Translations under genes and position numbers: made by a program | Shown here: piece by piece, positions 27,456-35,111 of the stretch | Numbering within the stretch: position 1 is the stretch's first letter | Layout: each line of letters begins with the position of its first letter | NCBI GenBank assembly: GCA_013286835.1 | Contig: JABDEZ010000017.1 | Span: 1-36,365, forward strand | Length of the DNA: 36,365 bases | Direction: 5' to 3' | From: Bacteroidota bacterium | GTDB lineage: Bacteria; Bacteroidota; Bacteroidia; Chitinophagales; Chitinophagaceae | The notes under the pieces: generated by a model | What the model saw: only the letters and a program-made list of their open reading frames with translations | The model's database searches: none | Told to the model about the DNA's origin: nothing

Positions 27456-27949
27456 TGGCAGCATGGTATGTTTTGTACACAAAGCCAAGAAATGAAAAAA
27501 AAATCGCATTATTGTTGCAGCAAAAAAATATTAATACATACTGTCCGGTACAAGAGGTAGTAAAGCAGTGGAGCGACAGGAAGAAAAAAATAAGTGAACC
27601 TGTTTTTAAGTCATATGTATTTGTAGAGCTAAACGACTATACAAAGGATAGTATTGAAGTATTAAATACACGAGGGAGTGTACGTTTTTTATGGTGGTTA
27701 GGAAAGCCAGCCATTGTACGCGATGAAGAGATCGAAACCATTAAAAATTTCCTAAATAAGTATAGGTGTGTGGAAGTTAACAATAACATTAATACCGGCC
27801 AGGAAGTATATATAACTGAAGGGGTATTTAAAGATAAGAAGGGAACGGTTGTTCAATTAAGGGGTAAAACAGCAATATTGCACATAGATTCTTTAGGTTG
27901 GAACATTTCGGCACACATTGATTTACAATCGTTGATGCCTGCTAAGTAG
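27455..27949 (+). CDS. UpxY-family NusG-like transcription antiterminator
   Basis: A 164-aa specialised NusG paralogue. The NGN domain opens with AAWYVLYTKPRNEKK and includes YCPVQEVVKQWSDRKKK and FKSYVFVEL, the standard RNA-polymerase-clamp contacts. A KOW domain follows (TEGVFKDKKGTVVQL). In Bacteroides, UpxY proteins let RNA polymerase read through the 5' region of their own capsule operon. By analogy this one should act on the locus it heads. It overlaps the upstream regulator by one base and lies 48 bp before the exporter gene. Confidence 0.92.
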   Translation: MAAWYVLYTKPRNEKKIALLLQQKNINTYCPVQEVVKQWSDRKKKISEPVFKSYVFVELNDYTKDSIEVLNTRGSVRFLWWLGKPAIVRDEEIETIKNFLNKYRCVEVNNNINTGQEVYITEGVFKDKKGTVVQLRGKTAILHIDSLGWNISAHIDLQSLMPAK

Positions 27950-27997
27950 AGCGTTTTAATATTTTTAATTACTTTTCACTAAAATATAGATAAAATA

Positions 27998-28810
27998 ATG
28001 ATTAGACTTTTTCAAGTATCGCTGTATTTTCTTGTAGCCGTGCCTCTACTTTTGTTTTCATCTTGTGTCAATACAAAGAAAATAACATACTTAAACAATC
28101 TTCCGGATACGAATTATGTTAATGCATATGAGATTGGTCTAGCCCAATATTCTGATCCTAAAATACAGCCCAATGATATACTACAGGTGACAGTACAAAC
28201 CTTAGATCCACAGGCTACTAGTATGATGGGTGTACAAACTACATCTAGCTTCAGTGTTCAATCTGCGTCTTCTGCTTCAGGAAATACCGGGACTACTATA
28301 CAAGGCTACATGGTAGATGGAAACGGGTTTATTTCTATCCCACTTGTAGGTAAATTGCAGGTGAATGGATTATCTACCACGGAAGTGAAAGATCTTATAG
28401 AGAAGAGAGCCACTTTGTATTATAAAAACCCAGTAGTGAATGTTCGCTTTGTAAATTTTACAGTTACTGTATTGGGCGAAGTAGCCCGTCCTGGCCAGAT
28501 AAACATACCTAATGAAAGGACATCGATATTTGATGCGATTGGTGCAGCTGGAGATATGAGTGCTTATGCCAAAAGAGATGATGTACTTGTGATAAGGGAA
28601 GAAAATGGCGTTAAGAAGTTTATGCGACTCAATCTGTATAAAAAAGATGTTTTTCAATCACCTTACTTTTATTTACATCAAAGAGACGTGGTTTATGTAG
28701 CGCCAAACAAATCGAAAGCAATCACATCAAATGCCCGTGAAGCCAGAATTCTAAGCCTTGTGAGTATTACCGTGACATTTTTAACCTTTTTATTGTATTT
28801 CAGAAAATAA
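27998..28810 (+). CDS. Wza-type polysaccharide export lipoprotein
   Basis: Outer-membrane polysaccharide export (OPX) lipoprotein, 270 aa, with a signal ending LLLFSSC (Cys23). The poly-export domain shows YSDPKIQPNDILQVTVQTL, and the following SLBB-like part shows VTVLGEVARPGQINIPNER. A hydrophobic stretch near the C terminus (ILSLVSITVTFLTFLLYF) looks like a terminal transmembrane helix. That differs from the amphipathic helix of E. coli Wza but is common in Bacteroidota versions. A Ser/Gly/Thr-rich insert (about residues 75-100) follows the first domain. The gap to the Wzc-type gene is only 3 bp, so the two form one export module. Confidence 0.9.
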   Translation: MIRLFQVSLYFLVAVPLLLFSSCVNTKKITYLNNLPDTNYVNAYEIGLAQYSDPKIQPNDILQVTVQTLDPQATSMMGVQTTSSFSVQSASSASGNTGTTIQGYMVDGNGFISIPLVGKLQVNGLSTTEVKDLIEKRATLYYKNPVVNVRFVNFTVTVLGEVARPGQINIPNERTSIFDAIGAAGDMSAYAKRDDVLVIREENGVKKFMRLNLYKKDVFQSPYFYLHQRDVVYVAPNKSKAITSNAREARILSLVSITVTFLTFLLYFRK

Positions 28811-28813
28811 TAT

Positions 28814-31240
28814 ATGAATCAAACTGAAAATATTCAATCTGCTGATTGGCAACAGGACCATGGAAATTTCAATTTAAGGAAAGCTGTAGGTACATTATTA
28901 TCTTATTGGCCAAGATTTATCTTTTGTGTTATTATAGGCTTACTAATAGCCTACTTATACCTTCGTTACACCAAGCCTGTATATATAGTAAAAGCAAAAA
29001 TACTTATTCAGAATGATAAGACAGGAAGCTTATCAGATGCTATTGTATTGGATGGGTTAGGTATAAAGAACAAAGGTAACAGCATAGAGAATGAAGTTGA
29101 GGTATTTAAGAGTAGGGCATTGATGGAGCATGTTGTTCGCTCTATGCAGCTGAATGTAAGTTATTACACAACGGGAAGGGTTAAAATGCTGGAAGTATAT
29201 AATGGAAAGCCTTTCAATCTTACTTTCTGTCCTATGTATGAAGATTCTGTAATCGGAAAGGGAGCAACATATAAGATATTACTTACTGCTAATGGGTATG
29301 AGTTAACCCAAGGCACTCAAAAAATACCGGGAAAACTTGGCGATACTATTTCTTTAGCAACTGGTATGGCTTGTATAACTAAGGTGCCTGGTGCAAACTG
29401 GGTTGCAGGTGACGAGTTTCTAATAGTTGTTTCTACTATAAACGCGACTACCAATGGATATATGGGTGCCCTAAATGCAAGCCCTATTAGTAAAAATGTG
29501 AGTATGATCAACCTTTCGTTTGGTACTGTATTGCCAGAGAAGGGAGAAGCTGTGTTAAATAATATATTGAATACCTATTTAAGTGATAATGTTAAGAACA
29601 AGAACAGGATTGCAGATAGTACCATATCTTTTATAGATAACCGCCTTGAGTTAGTTGGTGGAGAGCTTACAACAGTAGAAAAACAGATTGAAAATTTTAA
29701 GAAATCGAATGATCTTGCGGATATAAAGTCTCAATCTACTGCGCTTGTAGTCAGCAATAGTACATACGACGAAAAAATAAACTCGCAAGAGTTGTCATTG
29801 TCAGTTGTAGAATCTCTTGAAAAATATCTACAGGAAAATATACATAATACAAAGGTAGTACCGCCAACGTTATCTATACCAGACGCCAACCTTACGAGCC
29901 TTATTGCCCGGTATAACGAGCTTGAACTGAATCGTAACAGGTTATTGATGAGTAGCACGGAAGATAACCCGGTAGTAAAGAACATAGATGACGAGTTGAA
30001 TAGCATGAGGTTGGATATGTTATCTGATATAAGTGCTGTGAAAAGGAGTCTATTGGTGGCGTTAGGAAAGCTAAATAATACAGCCCGCAAGATTGATGTT
30101 GAAATGAGGGAAGTGCCTGCGAAAGAACGAGTTTATCTTGAGTATTCACGCCAGCAGAGTATAAAGCAAGAGTTATATCTGTTTCTGCTTAAGAAAAGAG
30201 AAGAGACTGCTATTGCAAAATCATCAACAATAGCTGATGCTCGAGTTATAGACAATGCACGGGCTGATGGTAACCCTATATCGCCTAAACGATCGCAGAT
30301 ATTCCTGATAGCTATTGCCCTAGGTATTATATTGCCAGCTGCCAGTATATACGTTGAATCTGTTTTAAATAACAGGGTATTGAAAAAAGATGATATAAGC
30401 AATAATACCCAAGCCCCTGTGATTGGAGAAATAGGACATAGCCCTGATGATAAAGATGTAGTTATACATACAGGAAGCCGTACCGTTCTTGCAGAACAAT
30501 TCCGTTCGCTACGTACCAATCTACAGTTTGTGATTTCTGGTAAAGGCGACAAAGTAATTTTGATCACATCCAGTATGAGTGGTGAAGGAAAGTCATTTAT
30601 TGCTATTAACCTGGCTAATACACTTGCCATATCTGGCAAAAAGGTGCTGCTGATGGAGCTTGATCTTAGAAAACCAAAGATCTCTAAAACATTAGGTTTA
30701 GATAGCAGCTTAGGATTTTCGAACTATATTATTGGTCAGATACCTTTAGATAAGATCATTATACCATCTGGTTTGGATAAGAACTTTGTTGTTATGCCTT
30801 GCGGGCCTATACCCCCCAATCCGGTAGAATTGATAATGCTTACCAAAACCGAAGAGTTGTTTGCAGAACTGAGAAGGGAATATGACTTTGTAATTATAGA
30901 TACGGCACCGATAGGATTGGTAACAGATGCTCAGCTTCTTGCAGCATATGCAGACACTACATTGTATGTGGTGCGCCAGGGATATACATATAAACAGCAA
31001 ATAGTGTCTGCCAATGACCTATATGTAAAACAAAAAATGCCCCGGTTCAGCATGGTGGTTAACGATATTAAAACAGCACGTGGCGGCGGCTATGGTTATG
31101 GCTATGGTTATGGCTACGGTTATGGTTACGGTGGTGGTTACGGCTATGGTTATGGTGCATATTCTAACGGTTATTTTGATGAGAAGAAAAGTACAGGCCT
31201 GATAAAGAGGATATTAAACTCATTTAAAGGCAACGCGTAA
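28814..31240 (+). CDS. Wzc-type polysaccharide co-polymerase and tyrosine autokinase
   Basis: Inner-membrane chain-length regulator and BY-kinase, 808 aa. An N-terminal transmembrane helix (about 35-52) starts the Wzz domain. A periplasmic coiled-coil region with GNVR-like sequence (about 280-480) follows, then a second helix (IFLIAIALGIILPAASIYVE). The cytoplasmic kinase has Walker A SGEGKS (589-594), Walker A' LLMELDLRKPK and Walker B VIIDTAP. The tail (about 757-786) is a Gly-Tyr repeat with some twelve tyrosines, the expected autophosphorylation cluster in an unusually regular form. It is adjacent to the Wza-type gene, and the PCP-OPX pair is expected to form the export conduit. Confidence 0.92.
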   Translation: MNQTENIQSADWQQDHGNFNLRKAVGTLLSYWPRFIFCVIIGLLIAYLYLRYTKPVYIVKAKILIQNDKTGSLSDAIVLDGLGIKNKGNSIENEVEVFKSRALMEHVVRSMQLNVSYYTTGRVKMLEVYNGKPFNLTFCPMYEDSVIGKGATYKILLTANGYELTQGTQKIPGKLGDTISLATGMACITKVPGANWVAGDEFLIVVSTINATTNGYMGALNASPISKNVSMINLSFGTVLPEKGEAVLNNILNTYLSDNVKNKNRIADSTISFIDNRLELVGGELTTVEKQIENFKKSNDLADIKSQSTALVVSNSTYDEKINSQELSLSVVESLEKYLQENIHNTKVVPPTLSIPDANLTSLIARYNELELNRNRLLMSSTEDNPVVKNIDDELNSMRLDMLSDISAVKRSLLVALGKLNNTARKIDVEMREVPAKERVYLEYSRQQSIKQELYLFLLKKREETAIAKSSTIADARVIDNARADGNPISPKRSQIFLIAIALGIILPAASIYVESVLNNRVLKKDDISNNTQAPVIGEIGHSPDDKDVVIHTGSRTVLAEQFRSLRTNLQFVISGKGDKVILITSSMSGEGKSFIAINLANTLAISGKKVLLMELDLRKPKISKTLGLDSSLGFSNYIIGQIPLDKIIIPSGLDKNFVVMPCGPIPPNPVELIMLTKTEELFAELRREYDFVIIDTAPIGLVTDAQLLAAYADTTLYVVRQGYTYKQQIVSANDLYVKQKMPRFSMVVNDIKTARGGGYGYGYGYGYGYGYGGGYGYGYGAYSNGYFDEKKSTGLIKRILNSFKGNA
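31085..31158 (+). repeat. Gly-Tyr codon repeat in the Wzc-type gene
   Basis: About ten GGY-TAY units (ggctatggttat variants), with one GGT-GGT-GGT interruption. The third codon positions vary (tat/tac, ggc/ggt), so the repeat is old enough to have drifted or is under selection for protein sequence. It is a candidate site for slippage in steps of six bases, which would change the tyrosine count without frameshift. Confidence 0.9.
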
Positions 31241-31276
31241 TTTTCATTGCTCACTAGTTTTTTGCCTGTAATCCCT

Positions 31277-31294
31277 ATCTGTTTAAAAACAGAT
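31277..31294 (+). promoter_or_regulatory. Short hairpin or operator before asnB-type gene
   Basis: atctgttt (31277-31284) pairs exactly with aaacagat (31287-31294) with a 2-base gap, ending 4 bases before the ATG. It has no T run, so it is not a terminator. It may slow translation initiation or be a protein-binding palindrome. Confidence 0.35.
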
Positions 31295-31298
31295 CTCT

Positions 31299-33080
31299 AT
31301 GTGTCGTATTTCTGGAATAATTGATAAAGCTTCAGACTCTATTTATAAGGACATCCTTGTTATGAGGGATGCTATGAAACACGGGGGGCCAGACAGTGCA
31401 GGCGTTTATTGCGACGATACTGTAAACCTGGCTCTGGGGCACCGGCGGTTGTCTTTGCTAGACCTAACCGCAGCAGGAGACCAACCTATGAAGGATAACG
31501 GAGGTAACGTTATTCTTGTATTTAATGGTGAGATATATAATTTCATTGATCTTAAGGCTGAACTTTCTGCAGCTGGGTGTCAATTTCATACCCATTGCGA
31601 TACAGAAGTGATCATACAGGCCTACTTGCAATGGGGTAATGACTGCTATGCCAGATTTAAAGGCATGTTTGCAATAGCGCTATATGATAAGCGCAATGGA
31701 GAGCTAACACTTGCCAGAGATCATGCAGGTATCAAACCTTTATATTATTATGCTGATGCAGACAAATTATATTTTGCTTCTGAAATAAGGGCTTTTACAG
31801 CCATTAAGAACAAGTGGGAGGAAAATAGCAAATGGAAAACATACTTACTGACGTTTGGCTATCTGCCTGAACCTGTAACTACTTTAAAAAATGTCTATTC
31901 TCTAGAAAAGGGTTCTTACAAAGTATTTAATGTAAAAAACCTACAGTCGAAACATCATTTCTTTTACAAGGAAGATTTTACTGATACGATTACTGATATA
32001 GAGGAGGCTAAAAAGGTAATAAGAGATACGCTTGAAAAGGCTGTTCAAAATCACCTGGTTTCTGATGCGCCTATAGGGCTTTTTTTAAGTGGGGGAATTG
32101 ATAGCAGTATTCTTACCCTGCTTGCAAAAAAATACAAACAAGAAGATCTGCATACATTATCTATAGATTTTAAGGATAAGAATTTTTCTGAAAATCATTA
32201 TCAGAAATTAATTGTAGATCAATGTCATCCTATACATAGTTCTTTTGTACTTGACGAACAATCTTTTGTAAATGACTTCCCTGATATATTGCTGGCTATG
32301 GACCAGCCCAGTTCAGATGGGATCAACTCTTATTTTATATGCAAATATGCCCGACAATATGGTCTGAAGGCTGTATTGTCCGGTATTGGTGCAGATGAAT
32401 TGCTGGGTGGGTATAGTTCTTTTAAACTCGCAAATAAAGTAGCAAAACTAAGAAGCATACCAGGGTTTATATTTAACCTCGCTAATTATGCTAATACCGA
32501 TAAGTATAGGAAAATAAGTTTCCTTAGTAAGAAGGGGCTTGTTAATGAATATTTATTTTACAGGGGATATTTCAACATGCAGGAAACTGCCAAGTTGTTA
32601 GATATAGACAGGAGAGAGGTTTACGAAACGTTAAGTACTGTTACTGTTCCTGATTTCGTTAGTAATTTATCTAATGAAAATCAGGTTTCTTACATGGAGT
32701 GTAACTTATATATGCTTGGGCAGCTACTTAAGGATACTGATATAATGAGTATGTGGCACAGCCTGGAAGTGCGTGTGCCATTTTTAGACTATGATTTTAT
32801 GAAGGCTGTGCAATCTATCTCTTCTTCTTTAAAGTATGGGCATGCCCAAAGCAAGTACCTGCTGATAGAAAGTTTTAAAAATATTTTGCCAAGAGATATA
32901 TGGGATAGGAAGAAGCAAGGGTTTACGCTACCTTTCAAGAATTGGATGAAAGACAATAAAATTCAGCACATGTTGAATCAGCCAGATATGAAAATGCGGG
33001 ACCGATTTTTAGATGGAGATCTTGCGTGGAGTCGTTACTGGACGTATTCAATTGCTAATGAGTTTAATGCTGTTAAATAA
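31299..33080 (+). CDS. AsnB-type glutamine amidotransferase (asparagine synthase family)
   Basis: 593 aa with both halves of asparagine synthase B. The N-terminal glutaminase starts MCRISG, with Cys2 as nucleophile after Met removal; GHRRLSLLDL and FNGEIYNF follow. The C-terminal synthetase has the PP-loop SGGIDSS (264-270). Copies inside polysaccharide loci usually amidate sugar acids instead of making free asparagine, so a role in modifying a uronic acid of the polymer is likely; that is inference from location. It starts 58 bp after the Wzc-type gene and ends 5 bp before the glycosyltransferase. A short hairpin (31277-31294) lies just before the ATG. Confidence 0.88.
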   Translation: MCRISGIIDKASDSIYKDILVMRDAMKHGGPDSAGVYCDDTVNLALGHRRLSLLDLTAAGDQPMKDNGGNVILVFNGEIYNFIDLKAELSAAGCQFHTHCDTEVIIQAYLQWGNDCYARFKGMFAIALYDKRNGELTLARDHAGIKPLYYYADADKLYFASEIRAFTAIKNKWEENSKWKTYLLTFGYLPEPVTTLKNVYSLEKGSYKVFNVKNLQSKHHFFYKEDFTDTITDIEEAKKVIRDTLEKAVQNHLVSDAPIGLFLSGGIDSSILTLLAKKYKQEDLHTLSIDFKDKNFSENHYQKLIVDQCHPIHSSFVLDEQSFVNDFPDILLAMDQPSSDGINSYFICKYARQYGLKAVLSGIGADELLGGYSSFKLANKVAKLRSIPGFIFNLANYANTDKYRKISFLSKKGLVNEYLFYRGYFNMQETAKLLDIDRREVYETLSTVTVPDFVSNLSNENQVSYMECNLYMLGQLLKDTDIMSMWHSLEVRVPFLDYDFMKAVQSISSSLKYGHAQSKYLLIESFKNILPRDIWDRKKQGFTLPFKNWMKDNKIQHMLNQPDMKMRDRFLDGDLAWSRYWTYSIANEFNAVK

Positions 33081-33085
33081 TTCTG

Positions 33086-34204
33086 ATGCATAAGATATTA
33101 TTCCTGAACCTTACTGCATTTTCTCAAAATGGAGGAATTGAAAAATTCAACCGGTGTTTTTTAAAGGCTTTAGCAGATATACAGGATAATGATGAAGTGG
33201 TGAGTTCTGCAATCTCCATGTATGACGATAAGGTTGATGAAAAATACTATAATAACCAGTATTACAAAGGCTTTAAGGGTAGTAAGCTTGCCATGATACT
33301 GCAAAGTATTTGGAGTGCCAGGTCATCAAATACTATTGTAATAGGCCATATTAACCTTTCGGTGATAGGCGTGGCAATCAAAATGCTTTATCCTAAAAAA
33401 AAGGTGGTATTGGTTACGCATGGAATTGAAGTTTGGGAACCATTAAAAGGCCCGAAAGCTCTAATGCTTAAGAAGGCTGACCGGATACTGACCGTTAGTA
33501 ATTTTACTAAGCAAAAAATATGCAGCATACAAAATATTGGAGAAGAAAAGTTGGTGGTATTCCCCAATACAATTGATCCATTTTTTGCAATACCAGCACA
33601 GTTTTATGATAGTACCCATTTAAGAGAGCAATACGGCATTGGCGCTGACGATCCTGTACTTTTTACACTAGCAAGAGTATCGAGCACGGAACGATATAAA
33701 GGATATGACGTTGTTTTGGAATGCTTACCAGATATGCTACCGAAATTTCCCAACCTCAAGTATGTTATTGGTGGAAAATATGATAAAGTAGAGAAGGCAC
33801 GCATAGATAAACTGATAGATGATTTGAAGTTGGAGGGGGTTGTGAAGCTTACTGGTTTTATTAAGGATGAAGATTTGGTTGCACATTACCAGATGGCAGA
33901 TATGTTTATTATGCCAAGCAGAAAGGAAGGATTTGGTATTGTTTTCATAGAAGCAATGGTTTGCGGTTTGCCGGTTATAGCTGGTAATGTTGACGGAAGT
34001 GTGGACGCACTGAAAAATGGAGAATTGGGTACACTTGTTAACCCGCTAGATAAAAATGAAATAACGCAACAGCTGTGTTATTTTATGGAGAACCGGAATT
34101 TGATTACAGATGATTATAAATATGGTTTGCAGCAAAAAACACTAGGGTACTTTAGTTTTGAGGCTTTTACAGGGCGGGTAAAACAAGTTTTTGAATTTAA
34201 TTGA
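33086..34204 (+). CDS. Glycosyltransferase family 4
   Basis: A 372-aa GT-B glycosyltransferase, retaining type. The N-terminal part carries SQNGGIEKFNRCFLKAL, the usual acceptor-side glycine motif, and VTHGIEVWEPL. The C-terminal nucleotide-sugar domain carries LFTLARVSSTERYKGYD and the GT4 E-x7-E segment RKEGFGIVFIEAMVCGLPVI. Length is normal. It is expected to transfer one sugar from a nucleotide donor to the growing lipid-linked chain at the inner face of the inner membrane. Donor and acceptor are unknown. It is 5 bp after the asnB-type gene, so the two are co-transcribed. Confidence 0.9.
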   Translation: MHKILFLNLTAFSQNGGIEKFNRCFLKALADIQDNDEVVSSAISMYDDKVDEKYYNNQYYKGFKGSKLAMILQSIWSARSSNTIVIGHINLSVIGVAIKMLYPKKKVVLVTHGIEVWEPLKGPKALMLKKADRILTVSNFTKQKICSIQNIGEEKLVVFPNTIDPFFAIPAQFYDSTHLREQYGIGADDPVLFTLARVSSTERYKGYDVVLECLPDMLPKFPNLKYVIGGKYDKVEKARIDKLIDDLKLEGVVKLTGFIKDEDLVAHYQMADMFIMPSRKEGFGIVFIEAMVCGLPVIAGNVDGSVDALKNGELGTLVNPLDKNEITQQLCYFMENRNLITDDYKYGLQQKTLGYFSFEAFTGRVKQVFEFN

Positions 34205-34253
34205 CCATCTTTTCCTTTAAATAAATAATACTACAAACATTAATACAATCTAA

Positions 34254-35111
34254 ATGCATCAAGAGGTATCAGTAAGGTCATCGCATACTGTTATTCAGCC
34301 TAGTCATAATTTCTTTGATTTGAAGCTGAAGGAACTTTGGCAATATAGGGATCTTTTGTTCTTGCTAGTAAAGAGGGATTTTGTTTCGTTTTATAAACAG
34401 ACCATATTCGGGCCGTTATGGTTTTTCATCCAACCCATTTTTACCACCATAGTTTTTACATTCATCTTTGGTAACCTGGCTAAGATACCAACAGATGGTA
34501 TTCCTCAACCTGTTTTTTATCTTGCAGGTATTAGTTGCTGGAATTATTTTTCTGATTGCCTTACCAAAACCTCTACGGTTTTTAAAGACAATGCGCCAAT
34601 ATTCGGAAAGGTATATTTCCCCCGCCTGATAATGCCTATAAGCATTGTGTTATCTAACCTGGTGAGGTTTGGTGTTCAATTCCTCCTCTTCCTGGTAGTT
34701 GTTGGCTATTATATGATGAAAGGCGCGGCTATTCATCCCACAGCTTGCCTTGCATTATTTCCGATACTTGTTCTTTTAATGGCAGCACAAGGTTTTGGTT
34801 TTGGTCTTATCATTTCTGCCCTTACCAATAAGTATCGCGATCTCAGCTTTTTGGTTGCCTTTGGTGTGCAGCTAGCTATGTATGCTACCACGGTTGTGTA
34901 TCCATTATCTGCAGCGCCAGCCAAATACATCTGGTTAATAAAGCTGAACCCCATGACACCAATAATAGAGTTTACACGCTATGGTTTTCTAGGGTCTGGC
35001 AATCATGACTTGAGTATGTTGATCTATTCTATTGTTTCTACCCTTGTATTGGTGCTTTTAGGGGTATTTACATTTAACAAGGTTGAAAAGAATTTTATAG
35101 ATACTGTATAA
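34254..35111 (+). CDS. Wzm-type ABC exporter permease
   Basis: Inner-membrane permease of the ABC-2 (Wzm/TagG) family, 285 aa. A cytoplasmic N-terminal segment (DLKLKELWQYRDLLFLLVKR, then DFVSFYKQTIFGPLWFFIQP) is the family hallmark, followed by about six membrane helices. FKDNAPIFGKVYFPRLIMP and NKYRDLSFLVAFGVQLAMYA are conserved loop and helix pieces. It exports finished lipid-linked O-antigen or teichoic-type chains with its ATPase partner. Its TAA overlaps the ATG of the Wzt-type gene (TAATG), indicating coupled translation. Confidence 0.93.
   Translation: MHQEVSVRSSHTVIQPSHNFFDLKLKELWQYRDLLFLLVKRDFVSFYKQTIFGPLWFFIQPIFTTIVFTFIFGNLAKIPTDGIPQPVFYLAGISCWNYFSDCLTKTSTVFKDNAPIFGKVYFPRLIMPISIVLSNLVRFGVQFLLFLVVVGYYMMKGAAIHPTACLALFPILVLLMAAQGFGFGLIISALTNKYRDLSFLVAFGVQLAMYATTVVYPLSAAPAKYIWLIKLNPMTPIIEFTRYGFLGSGNHDLSMLIYSIVSTLVLVLLGVFTFNKVEKNFIDTV

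Noticed and set aside
26782-28000. JUMPstart/ops antitermination element
   Set aside because: No GGCGGTAG-type ops sequence is present upstream of the regulator genes or of the Wza-type gene.
31085-31158. CRISPR-like or tandem DNA repeat
   Set aside because: The repeat is in frame, encodes alternating Gly and Tyr at the end of a BY-kinase, and has no spacers.
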